Assembly: GCF_024868665.1 (NCBI RefSeq)
Contig: NC_079906.1
Coordinates: 11,560,507-11,624,506, forward strand
Source of the DNA: Triplophysa rosa
Lineage: Eukaryota; Chordata; Actinopteri; Cypriniformes; Nemacheilidae
Direction: 5' to 3'
Length of the DNA stretch: 64,000 nucleotides
Shown: positions 11,942-24,348 of the stretch, piece after piece
Layout: every line of letters begins with the position of its first letter
Position numbering within the stretch: the first letter of the stretch is position 1
Translations under genes and position numbers: made by a program
Notes under the pieces: model-generated
The model's database searches: none
The model's input: the letters and a program-made list of their open reading frames with translations, nothing else
Told to the model about the DNA's origin: nothing

Positions 11942-12304
11942 TTAAATAAAATAATATGTTTTAAATCAAATATATATAAATGATTTCTGTATGTGTGTAT
12001 TTGTGATAGCACATCCTACTAGGGGGCATGTTGTCACAATGGAATCTGCCATTAAAAAGCTTATTACCAGCATTACAGCACAATTTAAAAGTAAAACAGT
12101 TTGAGACGTTGATGACTAGCATCTGTACTCTCAAGACATATTGAATATTATTACATTTCTTGTGTCTTCACTGTATGTATGTGTGCTTATTGTATAGAGG
12201 TGTGTAAGTGACTGTGTTTGTATGTAGAGACAGCAGCAGGATGGGGGTACGCAGCTCTCTGGAATGGTAGCGGACCCCTGACAGACCCTGCCTCTTCCTT
12301 TCAG

Positions 12305-12440
12305 CGCTGTGATGGAGAGTGAGCCGTCTCCTGAGGTGGCCTCTGTCAGCTCTGCTTTGCTTCACATAGAGGATAGGTATCACAGCTACTGCGGCCTGCA
12401 TCAGCCACCCATGTCCCTACCTTCACCCTGTGGGCGATGA
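12305..12440 (+). CDS. Candidate coding exon, unidentified gene
   Basis: A good acceptor (CCTGCCTCTTCCTTTCAG, ending at 12304) precedes a frame of 44 open codons beginning at 12306, with ordinary vertebrate codon usage. The peptide contains ESEPSPEVASVSSALLHIED, then RYHSYCGLHQPPMSLPSP, and ends at TGA 12438-12440. The other two forward frames stop within 10 codons. If it is terminal, the stop is used; a possible donor AG|GTATCA lies within at about 12375, and GAG|GTGGGT at about 12468. I do not recognise the protein. It could equally be a conserved noncoding element that is open by chance. Confidence 0.35.
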
Positions 12441-12469
12441 CGGGCATGGGGTTTACCAATGATTGAGGT

Positions 12470-13590
12470 GGGTTTACAGAAAAGCATTTTATTCGCATAC
12501 TGTACAGTAAAAAGTATCGAAAGTTTAGTTATTCAGTGTTACTGTTAGTTACTGATGGTAATGAACCCACCACGTACCCTAGTTTAACTTTGTTTAGTAG
12601 AGTGTAAATAAATATCAATTAAGATATTCAAATACATGTGTTAATTTACGTTCATTTACAAAAACATCAATGTATGAACTCAAATTCACACATAAAAATG
12701 TTTGGAACTCACAATGCCAAACAAATTGTAAGCATGTTTGCACTCCTAACCCTTTGCACTTTGCAAAGATACGTAATTGTGCCCTAATATACAGATTTGA
12801 CCAAGTATTCAGATATTGTTGTATTCGTGTAAACAGAATTTATTAATAAAATGTATTGCCACAAAAACAATTGAACAATGTTATGTTTAAAATCAAAATC
12901 ACCTACAATATTATTATTTTACCTCTCCACCACATCATTCAGAGCCATTTCTTTCTTTCTTTCTCTTTCTTTTTCACTTACTCACAGATGACCCCTGTAA
13001 ACAGATTACAATAAGTCAGATGGCAGGGCTAGACAAAGAGTTGTCTAATACTTACTACCCCACCACTAAAACAAACATCTGTCTGACTTACCGGACCTAA
13101 ATGTCACTAAATGGATGTAAACATGCATTTGCCAAAGCGCTCAGGGTGATTAACTCCATGGGCCCAAAATGGGCACAGACTACCCGAGTCTTCTATTGCC
13201 GCTCAAGAATGGCCATCCATTTTTCTTTGTTAGTCAGTCAGTCATTAGCCTAGTTACACATCTGGATCCCAACAGCACTTTAAGAATATGGACTGCTCTG
13301 ATGAGCTAAAGAAAAAAGGTAATTAGCCAAACCGGAGAGGAACATCTTGTTTTTCTAGCCCCCCTAATGGATTAGACCAAGGTCTTTTGAAATGCAAACT
13401 TATCAAGGAGACACGGTTAGAGGAGCTGTCCCCTTTGGAGTTGCAAGTCCCTGTCTGCCGTCTGTCCTCTGAGCTAATGAGTAAACATTAGGATTGGCTT
13501 TACTCTATCACTGCTAGAGCTAAACAGCTAAACCTGACTAAAACGTAACAGTGTTAAGTTTCTGTGGTAGGTTTATGCCAGAGCTTCTTA
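12470..13590. other. Noncoding stretch; possible conserved element at 13130-13560
   Basis: It contains a short TTTC-rich microsatellite at about 12953-12975. From 13130 the sequence becomes balanced and non-repetitive, with TAATTAG cores, like regulatory DNA. No frame is convincing. Confidence 0.3.
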
Positions 13591-13597
13591 AACTGAG

Positions 13598-14250
13598 GTC
13601 AGCAGACCAACTGGTGCTCTGTGAAAGATTTCGATGTGAGTGTGGTAAAAAATAAATACATTTAAAAAATAAATAAAAAATAAATACAATAAAAAATTAT
13701 AACTTGTTATATCCCCAACATTTAATTATTAAATAGCTGATCAATTGGCGCTCTGTTGAAGATTGATTTAAAAAAATAAAAAGTAATACAATTAAATAAA
13801 AGTTAAATAAAATTAAAAGATGCAAAATAATTATAACTTTTTTATTATTAACTATAACTAAATATCCCAATATTGAATTATTATATACCCGATTAATTGG
13901 GGCTCTGTGAAAGCTTTAGAAGCGAGTGACTTTAAAAATAAATAAATAAATAAAATAAAATAGGCTAAATAATTCTAACTTCTATAATAATATTTTTGAT
14001 AATAACTATAATTAAATATCCCCAACATTAAATATTTATATACCTGATTAATTGGCGCTCTGTGAACAATTTAGAAGTGAGTGACTTTAAACATAAAAAA
14101 TAAATGAATTAAATAAAAATATAATAAAATGTTAAAAATTCTAAATAATTATAATTATAATCATTATATAATTATAATTATCACTTTTAAATTATACTAA
14201 CTAAATATAGCCAACATTGAATTATTTAACTGATTCATTAAATGATTTGG
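13598..14250 (+). repeat. Tandem repeat, four units of about 150 bp plus a partial
   Basis: Each unit opens with a diverged form of TGATTAATTGGCGCTCTGTG (near 13600, 13738, 13889 and 14043) and contains GAGTGACTTTAAA, an A/T-rich AAATAAA block and CTAAATATCCCCAACATT. A fifth, truncated start lies near 14230. Unit length varies from about 140 to 155 bp, mostly in the AAATAAA block. The preceding text (GAGCTTCTTAAACTGAGG) looks like a DNA-transposon terminus, so the array may sit inside an element. Confidence 0.75.
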
Positions 14251-14259
14251 AATTTTCTG

Positions 14260-15220
14260 TCTCACCTCAATGGCTGTAACAGTTCCATATTTCAGAAGTG
14301 TAGAATTGGTTTTCACTTCAGTTTTGTTTGAAATAATTGTCCCACCGATACTAAAGCCAAAACGAATTTACTTCCGCTTTTAAACTTTGTCTTTAAAATT
14401 ACATTTGAAAAGAGATTTAAACATTTTGTGTGGAAAACGCCCTTGGGGACCAGGACCTTTTCTCGTCCAGTGCCACAGATGGATAAAGGCTCTTGTGACA
14501 TTTTGGGAACCATTTCTAAAAGGGTAAATATTGCCCTAAGTTTTTGCCCTTCATTAGCTGCAGCTTCTTTAAAAAAGGGAGAGAATTTTATTTGGATTAC
14601 TGCAATTCTCATTAATACCTAAATCAAGATATCACTTGATATTTCATTTCTCCCTGTCAAGCCGAGATGGGAAGACTAACCTAACTGACTGTACTTACTG
14701 TACCTTTCAGACTGTGATACCGTATCTGATTCATCTCTGAATGCACTCACATACTATTCAGTCCAAGTCTGATTTATAAAACAAAACTATCACGAAAGAA
14801 AGAAAAATAATTGGATCTTCTTTCCTTTTATTGTAAACGTTTCATTTCATTTCAATGCATCCTGTAACACTACAATACATACTGTAAGTAGGTATCTCTT
14901 AAATAGAGGTCACCTGTCCAAAACACAGGGGAAAAGAGAATTCCCTGCTAGTGTTGGGCTGTGTGAATCTAATTGGACTTCAGTTAGGGCTTTCTAAATC
15001 CAGCTCTTTGGCATGACCTTGGAATAATGGCAGCGGTAGATGAATAGAGAGGCAGAGAGGTTCATAAACAGCTGAATCTGGCCTTTTGTGTGGGCTGATC
15101 TACAGAGGAAAGACAGACAGGGCTGGGATTGTTCGCCAGACGGGAGAGCTAGATTCGCTGTGCCCTTTGTCATGAAAAGTGTGGCATGACCTCAACTGTG
15201 TGCACACGAAAACACACCGA
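14260..15220. other. Noncoding stretch, nothing recognised
   Basis: No repeat family is recognised. Opposite-strand frames of 99 and 64 codons overlap at 14313-14622; neither has a domain. Confidence 0.3.
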
Positions 15221-15227
15221 CGAATAA

Positions 15228-16110
15228 TCACAATATGAAACTTTTTAAACAAACAAATGCAGTTTCCTTATTGCCAAGATATGCATGTAGATTTTGTCTA
15301 CTCGGCCCCCTGCCCTTGCGTCCCCTGATGCAGTTGTTGTGTGGAACGCTGAGCCTAGCGGGGTGTAAACAAACACAGTCTCCCTCAATGTCCTGACAAG
15401 GTAGAACCCCGGCCTGCTCTTGACCCCACATTAAATCCTCATTATGCCTAATGCAATCTGAGCCCAGCTCCTGTGCCACTAAAGAACGATCAATTAACAT
15501 GATTAGTGGCACAGACTTATTGGCTCTTCACATTGAAATTTGCTCTGTGTCATTGTATTGTATTGTGTTCATTCATTTGTAGTATAACCAAGATATAAAG
15601 AGCACTCTGTGTTTGTGTTGTCAGTCATCTGTGTGGCTGTTTTATTGTTTTTAATTCTTCTGAATTTGTATAGTTTGCATATCGATACGTTAAGATTCAA
15701 GGGCCATGCCCATGTATATTTTACCTAAGCAAATACATCACAGCACAGCTAAAAATGTGGCAGCCAGTAGCTGGCTGATTCATGGCGTCTAGTCCTCATT
15801 AAGCGTCGGTTGTGTTTTCTACCAGGTTTGATACGGTTTTTAATTAATTTTCCGAGATGGCTCTGCGAGCTGTGTTGTCATATTAAAGTCCTGTGAGCTC
15901 TGGACCTGTCAGAGGGGAAGAAATGGTTGTGGCTCATCCAGAGATTAATATCTCATCACTGCTGATGTATTACCTTGATATACTGCGGCACGAGGTTCAC
16001 TAATCAACATTTTAAAAATATTATGCATTTCCGCAGCTCGGGCCTGTATGATAGATTAACATTTGAGTGGACAGTGAACAGCCAAGAGGCTGCTGTACCT
16101 GCGCTTCATC
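15228..16110. promoter_or_regulatory. Repeat-poor block, possible conserved noncoding elements
   Basis: Two balanced segments (15240-15530 and 15780-16110), each non-repetitive, with homeodomain-type cores such as GATCAATTAACATGATTAG and TTTTTAATTAATTTTCC. The 94-codon minus-strand frame at 15228-15512 shows no domain. Call is from texture only. Confidence 0.35.
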
Positions 16111-16369
16111 TCAGCCCTTCAATTATTCTGCTTTGTTTTTCCAAATATATATTTTTCATGTTTTCTGATATATGGGGAAACATAAACACCCCGTTTATCA
16201 TATGTTTAAAACTGTTTGTCTCATATTAAATCATGTTTTTTTTATTTCCGGGTGTGTTTATATACAGAAATAAAATGTAAAATGTCTGAATTTATCTGAC
16301 TTTCTGAAATTACGAAATCTAATTAGAAACTATGTTTGATGTTAACAAGGCCAAAAATGTATTATTTAT

Positions 16370-16600
16370 ATATGTATAAAAGTATTTATCATAATTAATA
16401 ATAATAATACCAACAACATTAATATTAATAATATTTATTATTATTATTAATATTATTTGCTTTGTAAAAAAATAATAACTTCATGGCCACAAATAACTCT
16501 TGATTATTATTGTTAGTATTGTCTTAATGATAATAATAATATTATTATATAATATGCATAAAATAATAATAACAATAATATGAGCTTTGCACAATAACAC
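16370..16600. repeat. AT-rich simple sequence (TAA/ATT)
   Basis: Irregular AAT/ATT trinucleotide runs on both strands with no discrete element ends. Confidence 0.7.
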
Positions 16601-16649
16601 ATAATATTTTACCTCATGGCCACATTATCTTGTCATAATCACGTAGCTC

Positions 16650-17480
16650 AATATTTTAAAAGTAAATCTTTTTTTTTTGCAGTCTATTTAGCTTTAAAGA
16701 GAAAGAATATACCTGTAACATCCTAACCACATGTCTCATCCAAAGCTTACATTGTTCTGTAGGCTGAGGCACTTGAGGTCTGGCCAGAAGAGTAAGTGAT
16801 TGTAAGCTCCCAGTGAAGTTTGACTTGGTGTATCTGGAAGCTGTCAGATGGGAAAACTCTGAAAGGTCGGGACAGATCAGAGCAGATAAATGGTGAGTGG
16901 AGAGGACAGCTGTTTTTGAGAAGGGGGGATGCCGGTGTCTCTCAAAACAGGGGCCAAAGATCATCCCCCTTCATCCCCAACAGCGCATGAGAACACTGAA
17001 CCCAGCACGTGTCCTCCAGAAGGGTCTGTCCTTCGTTTAAAGAGCATGTCCCTTTTGAGACCAATAGTTTTAATCTGTTCTTCAACTGTTTAAATCTGTA
17101 TTTTTCTTATCAGCAAGGATGTGACACTAACGCTTTTATTCTCAATGTAATCGTGATTCCGTTCCTGCATTCCTTTTGTCTCATCATAGAACTGGAATCT
17201 CACTGATCTGTCTATCCCACTTTCAGACCAATAGCAGTCATAAAATGTCACAACAATGATAAAAAATGGCAGCGAAATTAATGCAGCCTCATTTGTTTAA
17301 TGAAACTTGTTAACTGCAGCGCAGAAAACAAATAGAGGGTATTATCGGTTTACTCATTGGAAACATGTCATTCCGTGTTAGCGCGAGGAGAACTCACGGA
17401 TTAGAGCTTGTGTCTTTGTCCTCTCAAGAGAGAAAAGTGCTAATGATCTTTGAAGGCAGAGATCGAAGGCAGTCATAAAG
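16650..17480. promoter_or_regulatory. Repeat-poor block, possible conserved noncoding element
   Basis: Balanced, non-repetitive sequence. The minus-strand 102-codon frame (16656-16964) has no domain and no flanking splice pair. Inferred only from composition. Confidence 0.3.
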
Positions 17481-17691
17481 ACGTGGCCATAGATGACCGA
17501 CCCAATATGGTATCATAATGCTAATAGCATAACTGGATGAAACCCCATGCATCCTTTTTATACTGTATGCCACAGGAAGACAGCAGTAGATTAAATCGTA
17601 TTTGTTTTTGGCTTCTGTGTCTCTATGCAGGTGGCCAGCAATATTCTGGTTTATTTTCTACAGACCCCTACAAAGATGACATGAAGGTTAA

Positions 17692-17840
17692 AGGGATAGT
17701 TCACCCAAAAATGAAAATTCTGTCATCATTCACTTCCCATTCTCTTCAATTGCATGGACACAAAACCAATGCGAGTCAATGGGAACCAACGTTGTTTGGT
17801 TACCAACATTTTTCAAAATATCTTCTTTTGTGTTCTACCT
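17692..17840 (+). mobile_element. TTAA MITE, copy 3, truncated
   Basis: Begins AGGGATAGTTCACCC after TTAA (17688-17691) and contains GTGTTCTACC near 17830, but lacks the right inverted end and right TTAA. Only about half of the family length is present. Confidence 0.75.
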
Positions 17841-18204
17841 AAGAATTTCACAATATTATAAGAAATTGGAGTTATGACCATGACCACTTTTCAATGACTA
17901 CAGTTTGTTATATAAACTCACAATCAACTTGTATGATCTCTCAAAAAAATGTATTCTGTAATGCTCAAGTCATCCTAGAAATAAATATTTTGAGTGAAAT
18001 TTAAGTCAAATTCAATGTTTACATTTTTTGTATCTCCATCGTTTCTCTGACATTCAGAACCTTGCAACCAATAAAATGTTTTACCTCCGAGTGCCCGAGT
18101 CTTGACTGACAGCTGTCATGTTTTCACCACACTCAACATATTTGTCAGAAGCCATCTCTATGATGGACTTTATCTGAGGGCCTTTTTCTTAGATGAGTCA
18201 CACT

Positions 18205-18228
18205 CGCACACACACACGCACACACACT
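18205..18228. repeat. CA microsatellite
   Basis: Short, interrupted CA tract. Confidence 0.8.
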
Positions 18229-18511
18229 ATGATACCTAAAGGGAAGATCAATGCAGCCATGTGCAACCCCTAAAGAACAACTGGGGCCAGGAATGTGATA
18301 TGATTTATTAATTGCACAGGACATGAGAAACGGTTGCTTCATTTTTTTATTAGACTGACTGACTGTGCTGTGGATTTGACTATATAAAAACACTGACAGT
18401 GATGTTATGGGTCACACCTGTGGACCTACTAAACTGTAAAAGAGCAAAAACCTTCTTTTACAGCCCAAGAATTTGAAGTTTTAAAATTCCTTTTTTACTA
18501 AATATCATTAA

Positions 18512-18950
18512 ACAAATAGTTCACGCAAAAATGAAAATTCTATCATTATTTACACACTCTCAAGTTGTTCCAAATCTTTATAAATGTCTTTGTTCTGATG
18601 AACACAGAGAAAGATATTTGGAAGAATGCTTGTAACCAAACACTTCTTGGCCACCATTGACTACCATAGTAGGCAAGATTTCTTTGTAAATTTCTTTGTT
18701 CTGTTGAACACAAAAGAAGATATTTTGAAGAATGTAGGACAGCAAACATTTCTGTGGCACTTTTGACTACCTTTGTCATTTTTACCATTGTACTATGGTA
18801 GTCAATGGTGGCCAAGAACTGTTTGGTTATAAGCATTCTTCCAAATATCCTTCTCTGTGTTCATCAGAACAAAGAAATGTATACAGATTTGGAACAACTC
18901 GAATGTGAGTAAATGATGACAGAATTTTTATTTTGGGGTGAACTATCCCT
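18512..18950. mobile_element. TTAA-flanked palindromic MITE, copy 4
   Basis: Flanked by TTAA at 18508-18511 and 18951-18954. The right end reads GGGGTGAACTATCCCT; the left end is diverged (ACAAATAGTTCACGC). The two halves are inverted copies over most of the element, with shared pieces such as CACAGAGAAAGATATTTGGA and its complement near 18845. Confidence 0.85.
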
Positions 18951-19049
18951 TTAAGAATTAAACATTTTTAAACTCCCATAACTTTTACAACAACAGTTCA
19001 GTATATTGTACAATAAAGTATACTCAACAGAAATCCTCTCGTTTTGATG

Positions 19050-19330
19050 CCAAGATTAGCCACTTGTGTCCTCTGGTGCATGCTGGGAATGGGGTAGCGG
19101 TGTCAATGCCTCCCGCCTGTTTTCCCTTTACAGCCCAATCTGCTGCCTGTGGCCCCTCCACCTCATCAATGCACCTGGCGTTACATGTGACACAGCACTG
19201 ATTCATGGCCCTCTGCCTACAATCAACCAGCATAAATTATTCTTATTTACTCTCCCGGTGATTAAGATGCCGTCACATAATGTCACTCAAGCATATTTTT
19301 ATAGATCAAATGAAAATTGGCACCAAGGAA
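19050..19330. promoter_or_regulatory. Possible conserved noncoding element
   Basis: Balanced non-repetitive segment, including CCCTCCACCTCATCAATGCA and CATAAATTATTCTTATTTAC, between AT-rich neighbours. A 119-codon plus frame crosses it but ends in the CT tract and is not domain-like. Confidence 0.3.
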
Positions 19331-19388
19331 AAGAGGGTCAAGTTCATCAATTAAAAGAGATGACTTTTATTTATATATGTATTCACTT

Positions 19389-19390
<2 letters not shown>

Positions 19391-19423
<33 letters not shown>
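19391..19423. repeat. CT microsatellite
   Basis: Uninterrupted CT run. Confidence 0.95.
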
Positions 19424-19424
<1 letters not shown>

Positions 19425-19896
19425 AATGGACTGGTACAAGTAAAGTGCTCTGTGGATGATTGATTTTAGTATTAATCTCACATAATGCATAACACTTTTG
19501 CATGAGTAATAGCAAATATTGACACAGCACTGTTTAAACCAAATTCACCTGAAGAGTTTCAGACTCTTGAGTGGAGAGGATATAACACAGCCAGTAGGCT
19601 CATATAAAAGCTCTGGGAAAAAATAAGTGTTTACATTTTTGATGCAAGTATTTACATTCTTACAGTTAAATAGACAAACATAGAATTATTGCACAAGTAT
19701 TGTGATGTACAAAAATAAAATAAATTGCAAAAAGAATGTTTTTACTCTCACTTGTGGTGGTTTCTCGTGACTATTTCCGAGAATTATGTCTTGTAATTGT
19801 AACAAATGAAGTCAACTTGGCTCAACCAAAAATACTTTTAACCATATTTATTTTATAGCTGAACCTTGCCTAAATACGTTTGGTTTGGTTCTTTAA

Positions 19897-20190
19897 AAAA
19901 TGAAAATGACCCTTTTGTCATTTCAAACCTGCAAACACAAAAAAGGATATTTTGAAGAATGTTGGAAAATTGAACAGCAGCGGCACCCATTGACTTGGGT
20001 CAATGACCCATTGATGTATGGACACAAAACTAATGGAAAAAGTCAATGGATGCAATCGCTGTTCGGTTAACAACATTCTTCGAAACATCTCCTTTTGTGT
20101 TCTGCAGAAGAAAGAAAGTCATACAGGTTTGAAATGGCAAGAGGGTGAGTAAATGATGACAGAATTTTCGTTTTTAGGTGAACTGTCACT
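19897..20190. mobile_element. TTAA MITE, copy 5, decayed
   Basis: The right part shows GAGTAAATGATGACAGAATT and AGGTGAACTGTCACT, and the left part GTCATTTCAAACCTG. TTAA is present on the left (19893-19896) but the right one has mutated. Internal AATGTTGG/CAACATTC pairing is kept. Confidence 0.7.
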
Positions 20191-20194
20191 AACC

Positions 20195-22480
20195 CAACAG
20201 CAAAAAATATCATGATGTTGACAGACAATAATTGTTTAGATGATATACAATATACAGTATACCAATATACAAAACCACTGCTGGAATTGGACTTTTGATT
20301 CAAAACCTTAATCTTACTAAGATGAACCCCTTATATAAACACACACACAGACATCATATTGACAAATGTGATTTTCACCACATTCATAAGAAAAGCTGGG
20401 TCAAGGCTTTTTACACTAGTTTCTTTTTTTTCTGAAGGCCCCTGACAGGGCCAGAAATGAAAGTGTTAAAAATCTATGATCTGCAGAGCATGTGTCCACG
20501 GAAAAAGAATGAGGTTCACCCAATGTTTTAAAGATAAAAAAAACGCAGTGGAAGAGAATGAGGGAAAGAGGAGAAGTTGAATATATATTTCACATGATAA
20601 GAGAAAAGATGAAGCAGAGGAAAAAAGATTCTATTACCGTGACGACAGTTACAAACCTGCCCTTGTGTGGACTAGCCTCTGCTGCGAAAGATTGATGCAA
20701 CCAGTTCTGACCTTGGCTTGGAGCTGAAACTGGTGATGTATGTATGAGCATCTCCTTGCTAAATGGACCCAGATTTGTTGCACTAATATACATGGAAGCC
20801 CAGTACCAAACTCACCATGGCGATAAATCAGCAGCCATTTTAAGTGTCATCTCTGGTTTATATTCCACTATTGTTTCTATTGCTCTAATCCATGTCAGTA
20901 GCGTCATTTTAAAGAGACGCTATTCTATTATTTTGTCGTCGCTGAGTTAATCCCTGAGTGCCGCTGATACATTGGCGATAAGTGTCATGTGGCGCAAATT
21001 CGTGTTTGAATACATTGTTTCAAGTTTGTGATAACGTGACTATGTTTACCTGTGCAATATCGTCAACATCAGTAGGCATCATATAAGGTATTATTCAAAC
21101 GCACTCCTTGTTAACCCCTGGTTTGACCATAAACAACCCAAAGTGAGGGCAAATGTTCCTGAATGTTGTTACACCACAGCATGGACGGGAGACCAGGAGG
21201 TAAACAAGGTTAATCCTACACATTGATATATGCTTGCTATTCTAATTCACTCAATTGAGTTGTAGGAGAGTTATGGAGGTAGATATGAAAGAAAGCACAT
21301 GCTCTCTGTCTCTTCTATGTGCCTTTCGAAAGCGTGCGCTTTTGAAAGGGCCAGCCACTTTTTCACAACCTTTTATTTTTTACGTTTCTTGGCCGCAGCA
21401 AAACAGAGCCCCGTTTGATGACCTTTTCGTCTGTTTACATGTTTCTGCAGAAAGGTAACCTTGTGCTCCTGGTGTTTTTCTGTAATGGAATGGTAGACCG
21501 GTGACAAGATGAAAATGGAGAATACATTGCCATGCCATGAATTAGAATTTCAAAAATGTGAAAACAGTGTGAAATGTGTTTGGTCTTTGATAAAAAGGAA
21601 TGATCCTGAATTGAACGGACTAAAAATTGTATTAGTTGTTCTAACTAAAAATGTGTTATACAGTATATGAAAATGTGGTAAATTTATAAATAACGATTCC
21701 ACTTACATCTTTGTATATGACTTAAATGTTTTAATGCTTTAACAAGGGCATCGATTTGGGTGGGGACCAGGATCCAGGACACTGAATTGCATATTTTTAT
21801 ATATCCATTGATGTCTATCTATGTCTTGTGGTTTGTAAATATTATTTATTATGGCATCTTTTGCAAGCGTAGGCTACCGGTAAGTTTATACTGAATGTAG
21901 GCTTTATGTGTATACGGAAGTATTTTGGACCTCCTAAAGCCATAAATAATCCTTGGCACACAAGCTTTTTCTGATTCTGGTTTCAATATAAGAAGTGTGA
22001 TATGAATGTAATATGAATCTATATGATGTGATTATTATAAAATAGAAAGGGTGAGCACATCTCATTACATTAATTCCAGCTAGTGTTCTTGATATTTCCA
22101 GTGATCCCTACCTGCTCTGGCATTTGTAATTGAATGACACTTCACACCCATTTTCAGCAGTAGCTAATCATGAGTGATCCCAATAAAGGCCATAACTGGC
22201 TCACATGCTCTTTCTATCTCTCTCTCACACACTTTTCTTTCTTATAAAACGACGATTTCTTATGTAGTGTTGCGTATTAAGCACATTGTAAGGTCAAACT
22301 GTATTTAAGCCATTCCCATTTTAAGTCGACTTGCCCTATTATTCTGTGAACTCATTGTAACCTGCACTTAAGATCTGTGGCAGGTGTCAAATGCTGAATT
22401 AAAATAGCTCCATTAGCCCTCTTGGTATAAAACTGTACAATATCCATGTATCATGTAACATTATTACAAGCCTCTCTGGA
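20195..22480. other. Noncoding stretch, nothing recognised
   Basis: About 2.3 kb without a repeat I can name. Frames of 67-78 codons at 20067-21458 have no domains. The interval 20600-21180 is fairly balanced and could hold regulatory DNA. Confidence 0.3.
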
Positions 22481-22601
22481 ATACATAAAGGTCCAGTGTT
22501 TGAAATTTAGCGGCATCTAGCGACTAGTGGTGAGGTTGCAACTTGCACCCAACAGTTGTCTCCACCGCTCCCCCTCTCTTTCGAAGCACTACGATGGCTG
22601 A

Positions 22602-22609
22602 CACAGGAC
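22602..22609 (+). repeat. Target-site duplication, left
   Basis: CACAGGAC directly precedes the inserted element and is repeated exactly at 25249-25256. The intact relative near 55850 has one copy (in reverse, as GTTCTGTG). Eight bases is the duplication length of hAT elements. Confidence 0.9.
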
Positions 22610-22890
22610 CAGTGCTCGAATTGAACCCCTTCATAAGGCATTAGGGGGGTCCCGGTATAAGAAGTAAAAAATAGACTTAGGGGGTCCCTCAGATATTTTT
22701 ATTTGAGTAAAAATGATAATGACAATTTAATGTGATTAAATTCATGCAATGTATAGTAAATTTCGTGAATTAATTATTTACAATAATTTATATTAAGTTT
22801 GTTTATGGGCTAGTTGTCATATCTCTTTAAATTTTAAACGCCCCGCCCCACGTCTAAAGACCGCCAGTGCAGGACATCCTTGACATGACT

Positions 22891-23525
22891 ATGGAGGACT
22901 AAACCTGCAAAAATTATAAATAAATGAATACATGTATAGATAAATAAATATATAAACAAATAAATGTAATAATATGAAAATAAATAAAGTAATGAATGGC
23001 TCGATAAAACAAAATAATTCGTTTTAGCTATTATTGATCTTAGCTTTAACTTTTCTTTTCATTTTTTAAATTGATTTATTATTTTTTGTGTACATTTTCT
23101 ATTTAATTTTTATCATTTTTATGTTTTATTTTTAGATTATTTTATTAATCATTTCCTTTTATTTTTACATTTGTTTATTTATACGTTTATTTATTTTTAG
23201 ATGTATTTATTAACGCATGTATTTATTTCCACTTTTATTGATTTATTCTTGAATTTATTCTTACTTTTCTGTGTCTTGTATTTATACTTATAAATAAATA
23301 AATGTAAGAATAAAAGAAAATGATCAATAAAATAATATAAAAATTAAAATAATATAAAATGGACACAAAAAATAATAAATCAATTAAAAAATAAAGTTAA
23401 GATCAATAATAGATAAAACGAATTATTTTGTTTTATCGAGCCATTCATTACTTTATTTATTTTCATATTATTACATTTATTCGTTTATATATTTATTTAT
23501 AATTTTTGCAGGTTTAGTCCTCCAT
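22891..23525. mobile_element. Long palindromic MITE, 635 bp, with 8-bp duplication
   Basis: The ends ATGGAGGACTAAACCTGC and GCAGGTTTAGTCCTCCAT are perfect inverted copies, and inverted homology continues for most of both halves (for example GGCTCGATAAAACAAAATAA and its complement). ACATGACT flanks both sides (22883-22890, 23526-23533). The interior is AAATAAAT-rich. It is likely hAT-mobilised given the duplication length; there is no coding capacity. Confidence 0.9.
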
Positions 23526-24261
23526 ACATGACTGCTTGATCGGCGTCGCTCCGGTGAAGCTAACTTCAGCTAAAAAATGGAGAATAATAAACATCCACCT
23601 GCAGTCTGGAAGAGGAAGTTTCTACTTTTTTGAGGGGTAATTTTCTCTCTATATATATCTATCCACTATATTCATCAACTCAACATCAAAACATCAACAT
23701 GTCGGGGCTTTTGTATTCCTTGCGTAAATTATTATTAGGCCTGGTTCTGGGGTGCTAGAGATCTCGATGAAGATGAGTGACAGCTTTTTAGTAATTATAA
23801 AGGGAGTTCTCGTTGTGCGGTTTCTGTGCTATATATAAATTAATCCATTCAGAATTGTATAAAACTTGTTTTTCATGCTGCTAAGACCAACTGCCACATA
23901 CACGCTGCAAAGTTTCGAGAATTACATCGGCATATAAATGCGGGATTCACTCTTGAAATAGCTATGATTGACATATTGATAGCCATAGTTAGTTCCTGAA
24001 TAAAGCACTCACTCATAACAGTCTCTTGCCGCCACCTACTGGACTATGTAAACTGCACTGAAATCGTTGAAAAATCCCCACAACACTAACACAGACTAAC
24101 AGCCGGTCTTGTCACAGTTTATATATTTGAATATCTAATAAACTAGTTTCTTGCATTTAAACAAGTTTTTCGGAACAAACATAATTATCACAAAGTGTCA
24201 ATCATCCAGTTGTTTTTAGGGAAAATAGTGAATAATGCTAGAATTATTCTGTTGGACGTAC

Positions 24262-24348
24262 ACTACTGTTCAAAAGTCATTTCTGTTCACCAAGCCTGCA
24301 TTGATTTGATCCAAAATACAGTAAAAGAAGCCTGTTTTTAATAAATAG
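24262..24348 (+). repeat. Fragment of a dispersed repeat (ACTGTTCAAAAG type)
   Basis: TACTGTTCAAAAGTC, CACCAAGCCTGCATTGATTT and ATCCAAAATACAGTAAAA resemble a common fish repeat. It stops where the next insertion begins. Confidence 0.5.

Noticed and set aside
13598..14250. Regularly spaced similar blocks, considered as a CRISPR array
   Set aside because: Units are about 150 bp, diverged and of variable length in a vertebrate-type sequence; this is an ordinary tandem repeat.
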